Source: JAJKIP01 sp040509055
GTDB lineage: Bacteria > Bacteroidota > Bacteroidia > Chitinophagales > Chitinophagaceae
Length of the DNA: 12,610 bases
Direction: 5' to 3'
NCBI GenBank assembly: GCA_040509055.1
Contig: JBEVLT010000488.1
Span: 1 to 12,610 of the forward strand
Both the position numbers and the translations under genes were made by a program. The notes beneath the pieces were generated by a model. The model ran no database searches and had not been told where the DNA came from. It saw nothing but the letters and a program-made list of their open reading frames with translations. This document shows, in pieces, positions 6,577-12,610 of this stretch. Position 1 is the first letter of the stretch. Each line of letters opens with the position of its first letter.

Positions 6577-8160
6577 TCATCCGTTCAACAATCCTGTACG
6601 TCCCTGTGTATTCCTGCGCTTTGTATACGTCAGCAATAAACCCGCTAAGAAGATCGTCAGCGTTCCTACCACGATGACCATGTTTTTGTGCAGCGGGCTC
6701 CGGAAAAACGCATACTTGTCCGGGAGCCTGCCTGAAAACGTCATCCACAGAATGACCAGTATGCCAATCAGCACAGCCGTCAGGGCTTCTGCGTTCCTGG
6801 TGCGGCGGCTGATCAGCCCCAAGAGGAACAGGCCCAGCATGCCGCCGGCAAAAATGCCCGACAGCTCCCACCAGATATCGAGAATGCTTTTACTACCGAT
6901 CATTGCCAGCCCCGTGGATAAACCAGCCACACCGAAAATAACGGTGGAAACATGCAGTATCCGCAGGTAGCTGCGCTCACCGATAGCTGGATTGATGTAT
7001 TTTTTATAAATATCTTCTGTAAATACAGTGGCCGAGGCATTCATACCGGAACTGATGGTGCTCATCGCGGCGGCCAGGATAGCCGATACGATCAGGCCTA
7101 CCAGCCCGGTGGGAATTTTGGTGACCATGAAATGCGGCAGCACCTTATCACCATAATCGGAAGGCTGTAACGTTGCCGCCAATCCTGTTATTTGCTGTGC
7201 CGTGGCCGAAGCGCCTAACCGTTCCGCCGCCACCTGCAACTTTACCGGCTCGATCATTTCAGGGTGCACCTGGTAATACGCAAACAGCGATGTGCCGATA
7301 ATAAAGAACAACAGCGAAGCCGGGACATACATGGCCACGCAGATCCATACCGAGCGGGCCGCCTGTTTTGCAGACGTAGCGGTATGGTAGCGCTGCACAT
7401 AATTCTGGTCCATCCCGAAATTGTTCAGGTTGATAAAGAACCCGTAGAACAATACCATCCAGAACGTAGATTCCGTAAAGTCGAAGGATGAACTGCCAAG
7501 GCTGAGCTTGTTGCCCGCTTTGGCGATCGTCATTACTTCGTCCACCCCGCCGGGAATTTCCCGGATCACGAGGTACAGGATCAGCAATGCGCCCAGGGTT
7601 TTGATAATGGCCTGCACCACCTCTGTCCAGATCACGGCAGCAATACCGCCCATCACGGTGTACAGGATGATGCAGATGCCCATCACGATCATGATCGACG
7701 ACATGGAAAATCCCGTCAATGCCTGCAGGCTGAGCGCCATCCCAAAAAAGATAGAGCCCATTCGGGCAAACTGGGTGAGGAGGAAGCACACCACGGCATA
7801 GGTCCTGGCCCAGGGACCAAACCTTTTTTCCAGGTTGGTATAAGCCGACACTTCTCCGGTGCTGCGGTAAAAAGGAACAAAATATTTCGCCGCTACCCAG
7901 GCCGCCAGCGGCATAGACAGGCTGAAGACAAACGCATTCCAGTTGCTGCCAAAGGCCTTACCCGGTACGCCGAGAAATGTATTGCTGCTTAAAAACGTGG
8001 CATAGATCGACAGGCCGATGGCCCAGCCCGGTATCTTACCGGCGGCTACGGTGAATTGTTCTGCATTCCGGTTGCGCCGGGAAAAATAAAACCCGATGAA
8101 GACCATGGCAGCCAGGTACGCCAGGATAATGGCGATATCGAATACAGGCAAGCTATTCAT
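6577..8160 (-). CDS. Sodium:solute symporter (SSS family), second copy
   Basis: This inner-membrane transporter of 527 residues is a full-length member of the Na+:solute symporter family and shows about thirteen hydrophobic segments. Signatures are WAIGLSIYATFLSSNTFLG (46-64), MDQNYVQRYHTA (250-261) and the TM8 motif STISSGMNASATVFTEDIYKK (367-387), whose serines and threonines correspond to the region lining the Na+ site in characterised family members. It ends in a short basic cytoplasmic tail (TKRRNTQGR). It starts only 5 bp after the stop of the secreted propeller protein, placing import directly after extracytoplasmic processing. Many Bacteroidota loci pair such a symporter with a DapA-family gene and a sialidase-like gene, and automated annotation often suggests sialate transport; nothing in the sequence proves that. 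A sugar, sugar acid or deoxy-acid released by the rhamnosidase and propeller is a reasonable inferred cargo. Confidence 0.95.
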   Translation of the reverse strand: MNSLPVFDIAIILAYLAAMVFIGFYFSRRNRNAEQFTVAAGKIPGWAIGLSIYATFLSSNTFLGVPGKAFGSNWNAFVFSLSMPLAAWVAAKYFVPFYRSTGEVSAYTNLEKRFGPWARTYAVVCFLLTQFARMGSIFFGMALSLQALTGFSMSSIMIVMGICIILYTVMGGIAAVIWTEVVQAIIKTLGALLILYLVIREIPGGVDEVMTIAKAGNKLSLGSSSFDFTESTFWMVLFYGFFINLNNFGMDQNYVQRYHTATSAKQAARSVWICVAMYVPASLLFFIIGTSLFAYYQVHPEMIEPVKLQVAAERLGASATAQQITGLAATLQPSDYGDKVLPHFMVTKIPTGLVGLIVSAILAAAMSTISSGMNASATVFTEDIYKKYINPAIGERSYLRILHVSTVIFGVAGLSTGLAMIGSKSILDIWWELSGIFAGGMLGLFLLGLISRRTRNAEALTAVLIGILVILWMTFSGRLPDKYAFFRSPLHKNMVIVVGTLTIFLAGLLLTYTKRRNTQGRTGLLNG

Positions 8161-8165
8161 GATAG

Positions 8166-9287
8166 TTAATCGTCGGAGGGTTTAGTAACCGTTTGTACCG
8201 CCCCGGGCCACTGTTCGTTCACGATCGGCCTGGTGACCAGTTTGGACGGATCGATCTTCACATATTTGATGCGTTCGCGACGCCAGGTGTATACGATATG
8301 CACCATGCCATCGTCTGTTTGAATCACCGACGGATAGGAATACTGGCTGATGGGCGAATCTTCCAGCACCAGGGCAGCATGCCAGCTCTTCCCGTCCCTG
8401 GAAACGGCCACGTTGAGCGGTGTACGCGGGCCTTTGCCATTCGGCAGCTCCGGCAGGGGTTTCACATGATTGTACACCAGCAGCTGGCGGCCATCCTTCA
8501 GCGTTACCGCATCGGTACCTGAATTATTATTCGGCAGGGAGGAGGCCTGCATCGGCGACCAGGTTTTGCCGCGGTCATAGCTCCAGGATTCATTGATCGT
8601 CCTGTTCTTGCTCCTGCAAAGAATTTGCTGCGAATCATCGCGGTAGGTCAATATGCTTGGCTGAATGGCACTGACGATCTTGCCATCGTTGAGGTCACTG
8701 CTCTTTGTCCATGTTTTCCCCCAGTCAGCGGTATATTCAAAATGTACTTTCCAACCATCTTTCTCTGTACTGGAGGGACAGACAAGCTGACCACCGATCA
8801 GCAATGGCTTGTTTTTGATCGGTCCAAGAAATCCGGCCGGCAACGCCTCTCTCGGGCTCCAGGTCTTTCCATTGTCTTTGGACCGCGTCATCCAGCCGGT
8901 CCAGCCGGCCACATTGGGACCGATCTTGAAAAACAACAACAATTCGCCGCCCGGTACCTGGAAGAATACAGGGTTATAACAGGCATAGCGAAGGGTATCA
9001 TTCATCACTCCGTCTGCAACCTGGTAAGGGGCCGTCCATTTATCGTTTTCCAGGCGGCTGGCCCAGATGCACACATCTTTTGCGCCTTCACGGGTACCGC
9101 CAAACCAGGCCGCGATCAGCCCGGCCGGTGTTTGGGCAATGGTGGCAGCATGAGCCGATGGAAAGGGCGCTTCAGTATAAATAAATTCATCCACCAGGAT
9201 GCCTTTTTTAAACTCCTGCGCTGCCGCAGGAAAGCTGGTTACAAGAAATAATGCCAGGCATATGGGCAGTACAGTTCGTAAGTTCAT
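8166..9287 (-). CDS. Secreted sialidase-like BNR/Asp-box beta-propeller (BNR_2 type)
   Basis: This is a secreted or periplasmic protein of 373 residues. MNLRTVLPICLALFLVTS followed by FPAAAQ is a signal peptide with likely cleavage near residues 23-24. The mature part is a sialidase-fold propeller with Asp boxes SKDNGKTW (136-143), TADWGKTW (186-193) and SYDRGKTW (236-243), plus a degenerate SRDGKSW (296-302). Other conserved blocks are SAHAATI (44-50), WFGGTREGAKDVCIW (61-75) and YSYPSVIQTDDG (316-327) followed by YTWRRERIKYV (333-343). The FRIP arginine motif of true GH33 sialidases is not seen near the N-terminus, so sialidase activity is doubtful; a hydrolase, lyase or binding role on another sugar acid is possible. 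I chose the ATG at 9287 because the signal peptide begins there; an in-frame TTG at 9296 overlapping the previous stop would add three residues. It lies between DUF3826 and the symporter. Confidence 0.85.
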   Translation of the reverse strand: MNLRTVLPICLALFLVTSFPAAAQEFKKGILVDEFIYTEAPFPSAHAATIAQTPAGLIAAWFGGTREGAKDVCIWASRLENDKWTAPYQVADGVMNDTLRYACYNPVFFQVPGGELLLFFKIGPNVAGWTGWMTRSKDNGKTWSPREALPAGFLGPIKNKPLLIGGQLVCPSSTEKDGWKVHFEYTADWGKTWTKSSDLNDGKIVSAIQPSILTYRDDSQQILCRSKNRTINESWSYDRGKTWSPMQASSLPNNNSGTDAVTLKDGRQLLVYNHVKPLPELPNGKGPRTPLNVAVSRDGKSWHAALVLEDSPISQYSYPSVIQTDDGMVHIVYTWRRERIKYVKIDPSKLVTRPIVNEQWPGAVQTVTKPSDD

Positions 9288-9292
9288 CGTTC

Positions 9293-10000
9293 TCAATTTG
9301 TTTTTTTACTTTGTTTTTCCGCTTCTTTCTGCGCTTTTACTTTATCTACATAAGCTTTATACAATTGCTTCCAGCTTCGCCCGTTGCTGTTGAGATATTG
9401 TTCGCATTTGGTTTTGTATATCTCGAAGATAGCGGACACCTGGGTCATGTTTTTATAATCGATCGCCTGCTCCCGCGCCTGCTTCAGGTATGCTGTGATC
9501 TTTGTTTCTTCTTCGGTTGTCAGGTCGGGAACGATCGCTTTGTAACCCTTTAACGTAAAAGCTACTTTGCCGATGGTATATTGATCCAGTATGGCTTCCA
9601 CCTGGGCTGCTGTAAGGTCGCTTTGCAAGGCCTTCATCAGGTCCTGGTGAATGGTAACCGGCATGGCGGAATTAGCGATCACCTGCCTGTCCAGGTCTGA
9701 CAACTTATTTCCCGTTGCCGGGTTAATGCCTGCGGGAACAGTTGTAAAAGGATGACTGTTGTTCCAGTCGCGGATCAGCTTCAGGTGGGTAGCAATGGCT
9801 TCGCTTACCCGTTTTTCTTTGGCCTCATCGCTTAGCTGCAGTGCGGCTACCCACTCCCCTGCCTTTTTATCCGCTTCCGCGTTGGCTTTCAGGGTAGCCT
9901 CATCGGCCTTTATTTTTATACTATCCGGGGCCTGGCCGTATCCGGCAGGAGCGATAAACAGTGCGGTGAGTAACAGTGCTTGTTGTATTCGTTTTATCAT
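9293..10000 (-). CDS. Secreted DUF3826 protein
   Basis: This is a small secreted or periplasmic protein of 235 residues whose function is not known. Residues 1-22 form a signal peptide (basic MIKR, hydrophobic LLLTALFIAPA, cleavage near GYG-QA). The mature protein is mostly charged and helical, with a lysine/alanine-rich helix at 30-75 and a basic tail (KAQKEAEKQSKKTN). Conserved-looking stretches of the family are WVAALQLSDEAKEKRV (50-65), DQYTIGKVAFTLKGYKAIVPDL (139-160), AREQAIDYKN (175-184) and YLNSNGRSWKQLYKAY (202-217). Such proteins occur in Bacteroidota polysaccharide and glycoside utilisation regions, often beside rhamnosidases and other secreted hydrolases, which fits here: it lies 18 bp after a GH78 gene and abuts the propeller gene. 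No catalytic motif is recognisable; it might chaperone, scaffold or assist the neighbouring secreted enzymes. The ATG at 10000 follows an A-rich leader. Confidence 0.85.
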   Translation of the reverse strand: MIKRIQQALLLTALFIAPAGYGQAPDSIKIKADEATLKANAEADKKAGEWVAALQLSDEAKEKRVSEAIATHLKLIRDWNNSHPFTTVPAGINPATGNKLSDLDRQVIANSAMPVTIHQDLMKALQSDLTAAQVEAILDQYTIGKVAFTLKGYKAIVPDLTTEEETKITAYLKQAREQAIDYKNMTQVSAIFEIYKTKCEQYLNSNGRSWKQLYKAYVDKVKAQKEAEKQSKKTN

Positions 10001-10013
10001 AGCGGTTGTTGTT
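10001..10013 (-). promoter_or_regulatory. A-rich translation-initiation leader of the DUF3826 gene
   Basis: In the minus-strand transcript, GTAATAACAACAACCGCT precedes the DUF3826 ATG. There is no Shine-Dalgarno-like purine run. The same 11-mer, GTAATAACAAC, occurs just before the alcohol dehydrogenase start (5549-5559). Bacteroidota ribosomes are known to rely little on the anti-Shine-Dalgarno sequence and to favour A-rich leaders, which this fits. The boundaries given are approximate. Confidence 0.4.
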
Positions 10014-10018
10014 ATTAC

Positions 10019-12610
10019 TTATTCGGCAGTAAAGTGATAGGACCCGCTGCCCACTTCGAACAGGGCATAGCCGGCATCCATTTTTATGAACCGGGTGTCG
10101 CCCGAAGCAGCTACAGCTTTGCCTCCTTCTTTGACGTTCGCAGGCTTTGCGGCCGGTATGTATACGAGGGCCCGGGTGTTAAAAGGTACCTGGATATCCC
10201 AACTCAGCGCAGCTCCTTTCTTTGTCCATTCGCTGACGATCATTCCGTACAGCGAGCCGTAACCCGCTTTTACCTGGGTCAGCCCCGGAACAAAGGACGG
10301 TTTCATAACGATGGTTTTAAACGCCTGCGTGTCCCCGCCGGACTTGATCCCGGCCAGGTTTTCATACAGCCAGATCAGCAGGTCGCCCAGCAGCATCACG
10401 TGGTTTTGCGAATTCATCTGCGGGTTAGCCGTATTGCCGTTCCACAATTCCCATATCGTGGTAGCACCCTGCTCCACCATGTATCCCCAGCTGGGATAAG
10501 TCTTGTTCGAGGCCAGTGTAAACGCCAGGTCAGCACGATCATACCGGGTCAGCCCGCGCAGCAGCCATTGGGTACCGATCACCCCGGTGCTGATATGGGA
10601 CCGATCGATCTTCTCTATCCGGTTGAGGATATGATTAAACACCGTCGCCCGCCACTGCGGCGGCGTGATACCAAAATACAACGGCAGCAGGTTGGCCGTA
10701 ACCGTGTTGTTGTCATAGCAACCACGCTCCGGTCTGTAAAACTTTTTGTTGAAAGCAGCGGCAATGTTTGCCGACAGCTCATTGCAGGAGGCGATATCGG
10801 CCGTGTTGCCGCTGATAGCTGCAAATTTCTTCATCAGCTCCAGCAGCATATAATAGTAGGCCGTAGCGATCAGCGCACCGTCTGTGTTGCGCAGGCTATC
10901 GCGTGAACGGATCATTTCCAGGCTTTCCGGCGGTACGCACCAATCGCCGTACTTGTCTTTGGTCACGATATAATCCTTCATGTACCGTGCTTGCATGTAC
11001 TGCATCCATTTCTTCATCGATGCATAATGCTTCACCACGGGTCGTTCATCGCCGAAATGGCGATACAGCAGGTCGGCCACGAGCAAATAAGTACCCGGCC
11101 AGGTCACGTTGTCGGTATAATAATTCCAGAAGGCAGGCGCCACGTCGGGGATGGCGCCTTCGGGTGTTTGCGATTGTTCGATATCATCCAGCCATTTGGC
11201 ATACAGTTTTGAATTGTCGAACACAAAGGCCTCGCCCCCGGATCCCGTGGCCCGGTCGCCCAGCCAGGGTTGCCGCTCATTCCGTTGCGGGCAATCCACC
11301 GGCATTCCCTTGTAATTGGAGGCGATGCCCCACCGGGCATTCCAGTGTATCCGGGTAAGAATTGAATCTGAACAGTTGAAATAGCCGGTAGCCGGCAGGT
11401 CATCAAATACAAAATTTCCCTCGAAGTCCTCCAGCCGCGGTTCACCCGGGTAATTGGTAACCTCCACATAGCGAAACCCATGATAGACAAAGGAAGGATG
11501 CCATTGTTCTTCTCCTTCGCCTTTTAAAGTATAGATATCGGTCACTTTTGCATCGCGCAGGTTAGCCACATACAATTCTCCGTTGGGCTGCAGGCTTTCT
11601 GCATACCGTAGCTTTACCTGGTGGCCGCGTTCACCCCTTACGTTCATTCTCACCCAGCCCGAAATATTGCGGCCAATATCAAGAATATACCTGCCGGGCC
11701 CGGCAGGCTTTATCGTCACAGGTCCGAGCCTGTAGATCACCTTCATCGGCTCATTCATCTGCGCCACGATCCTACCGGCCGGCGCTCCTACCAGTTCAGG
11801 TTTTATCCACTTCGCATCGTCATAACCCGCATCGCCCCATCCTTTGAACTCTTTTGTCGCATCATACTCCTCCCCGTCATACTCATTGTTGGTACGTATA
11901 GGGCCGTCTACGTTCAGCTTCCAGGTTTCGTCACTGGCGATGATCTCTTTTGTTCCGTCCTCGTATTCCACCTCCAGCTGCATCAGCATTTTGGGATAGC
12001 CAAACGTATTATGTTTTTGCGTTTTATAGTTCTGGCGCATGGTAAAGAACCGGCCATTACCCAGCACGGCAGCAATCACGTTCGCCCCCTTTTGTAAATC
12101 GCCGGTCACATCCAGGGTATTGTACATGACAGATTTACGGTAGTCCGTTGGTGCCGGCGCCAGCACCCGGTCGCCGGCTTTTTTGCCGTTGATATATAAT
12201 TCATACAGCCCGAGGCCGACAATGTACACGGTTGCCCTGCGGATATGTTCCGGGGCCCGGAATTCCTTCCTGAAGTAGCGTGCCGACAATCTTGACCACT
12301 GTGTAATGCTGTCCCAGGGAGAAGCTTTGTCATACCCGATCCATTTCCCCTTCCAGTCGGCGGCGTCGAGCAATCCCATGGTCCAGTACGATTCACGCCA
12401 GTCGGATTCACCCTTATTGGTAAAAATTTTTACTTTCCAGTAGCAGGTCATCCGGCTGGTCAGCGGTTTTCCTTTGTACACCACATGAACAGATTGGGCA
12501 GAGCTAACCCTGCCGGAATTCCAGATATCGCCTTCGTTCTTTTTCAGCTTCGCTTCGGTGGAGGAAACGATGATATGATAGCCGGTCTGCTGCACATTTC
12601 TTTTATCGGT
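10019..12610 (-). CDS. Alpha-L-rhamnosidase, GH78, 5' end cut off
   Basis: This large glycosidase is predicted to release terminal L-rhamnose from plant glycosides or polysaccharides by an inverting mechanism. The frame is open to the right edge (TDKRN precedes the GTG at 12595-12593, which is internal and not a start), so the N-terminus and any signal peptide are outside the window. About 863 residues are visible. In order they are: a fibronectin-like domain (YHIIVSS to YWTMG), an N-terminal beta-sandwich with GLGLYELYINGKKAGD and LGNGRF, a jelly-roll domain with LRYAESLQPNGE and YHGFRYVEV, the (alpha/alpha)6 catalytic barrel, and a C-terminal beta domain ending VGSGSYHFTAE. The catalytic motif DCPQRNERQPWLGDR lies near 11250-11300, with the expected acidic and aromatic residues. 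The second conserved glutamate sits in TTIWELWNG near 10437-10463. The gene is complete at its 3' end (TAA at 10021-10019) and heads the visible operon, 18 bp from DUF3826. Confidence 0.95.
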   Translation of the reverse strand, partial: TDKRNVQQTGYHIIVSSTEAKLKKNEGDIWNSGRVSSAQSVHVVYKGKPLTSRMTCYWKVKIFTNKGESDWRESYWTMGLLDAADWKGKWIGYDKASPWDSITQWSRLSARYFRKEFRAPEHIRRATVYIVGLGLYELYINGKKAGDRVLAPAPTDYRKSVMYNTLDVTGDLQKGANVIAAVLGNGRFFTMRQNYKTQKHNTFGYPKMLMQLEVEYEDGTKEIIASDETWKLNVDGPIRTNNEYDGEEYDATKEFKGWGDAGYDDAKWIKPELVGAPAGRIVAQMNEPMKVIYRLGPVTIKPAGPGRYILDIGRNISGWVRMNVRGERGHQVKLRYAESLQPNGELYVANLRDAKVTDIYTLKGEGEEQWHPSFVYHGFRYVEVTNYPGEPRLEDFEGNFVFDDLPATGYFNCSDSILTRIHWNARWGIASNYKGMPVDCPQRNERQPWLGDRATGSGGEAFVFDNSKLYAKWLDDIEQSQTPEGAIPDVAPAFWNYYTDNVTWPGTYLLVADLLYRHFGDERPVVKHYASMKKWMQYMQARYMKDYIVTKDKYGDWCVPPESLEMIRSRDSLRNTDGALIATAYYYMLLELMKKFAAISGNTADIASCNELSANIAAAFNKKFYRPERGCYDNNTVTANLLPLYFGITPPQWRATVFNHILNRIEKIDRSHISTGVIGTQWLLRGLTRYDRADLAFTLASNKTYPSWGYMVEQGATTIWELWNGNTANPQMNSQNHVMLLGDLLIWLYENLAGIKSGGDTQAFKTIVMKPSFVPGLTQVKAGYGSLYGMIVSEWTKKGAALSWDIQVPFNTRALVYIPAAKPANVKEGGKAVAASGDTRFIKMDAGYALFEVGSGSYHFTAE

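Noticed and set aside
6191..6970. Plus-strand open frame of 259 codons
   Set aside because: It spans the opposite strand of two real genes and their gap, with no coherent domain.
5567..9287. Sialic acid utilisation operon (sialidase, NanA-type lyase, symporter)
   Set aside because: The propeller lacks the FRIP arginine motif, the lyase-like enzymes deviate at substrate-binding positions, no epimerase, ManNAc kinase or GlcNAc-6-P genes are present, and the array continues into acid-sugar kinase/PdxA2 genes.
9980..10906. Long plus-strand open frame (308 codons)
   Set aside because: It lies antisense to the well-supported 3' part of the GH78 gene; its translation has no family features and low-complexity composition typical of a shadow frame.
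11690..11707. Perfect 18-bp GC-rich palindrome CCTGCCGGGCCCGGCAGG
   Set aside because: It lies inside the rhamnosidase coding sequence over a Lys-Pro-Ala-Gly-Pro-Gly stretch; codon choice explains it, and no U-run follows to make a terminator.
12593..12595. GTG as the start of the rhamnosidase
   Set aside because: The frame stays open upstream to the window edge and the upstream residues (TDKRN) read naturally into the N-terminal domain; the GTG encodes an internal valine.

Overview
The window looks like accessory carbohydrate-catabolism DNA from a Bacteroidota bacterium, probably a soil or plant-associated Chitinophagaceae-like lineage. This is inferred from the protein families (GH78 rhamnosidase, DUF3826, BNR_2 propeller, SSS symporters), from A-rich start-codon leaders with no clear Shine-Dalgarno sequence, and from a moderately GC-leaning composition. 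No rRNA, tRNA, CRISPR array, insertion sequence or transcriptional regulator is visible.

All ten genes lie on the minus strand and are tightly packed, so the window reads as one operon or two adjoining ones transcribed from the right edge to the left. In transcription order they are: an alpha-L-rhamnosidase of family GH78, cut by the right edge (10019-12610); a secreted DUF3826 protein (9293-10000); a secreted sialidase-like beta-propeller (8166-9287); a sodium:solute symporter (6577-8160); a DapA-family class I aldolase (5567-6520); an iron-containing alcohol dehydrogenase (4391-5545); a second DapA-family aldolase (3468-4391); a PdxA2-type 4-phosphate acid-sugar dehydrogenase (2426-3466); a 132-bp gap framed by inverted AT-rich heptad repeats; a DUF1537 four-carbon acid sugar kinase (1160-2293); and a second sodium:solute symporter, cut by the left edge (1-1138).

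The genes fit a chain from the cell surface to central metabolism. The rhamnosidase and the propeller protein would release or trim a glycoside outside the cytoplasm. The symporters would import sugar or sugar acid. The two aldolase-fold enzymes and the alcohol dehydrogenase would cleave a keto-deoxy acid and process the resulting aldehyde. The kinase/PdxA2 pair, known from D-threonate catabolism, would turn a C4 acid into dihydroxyacetone phosphate and CO2. The family assignments are firm. The substrate and the wiring between the two halves are inference. The sialidase-like gene, the DapA/NanA-fold gene and the symporter superficially resemble a sialic acid operon, but key residues and partner genes for that are missing.
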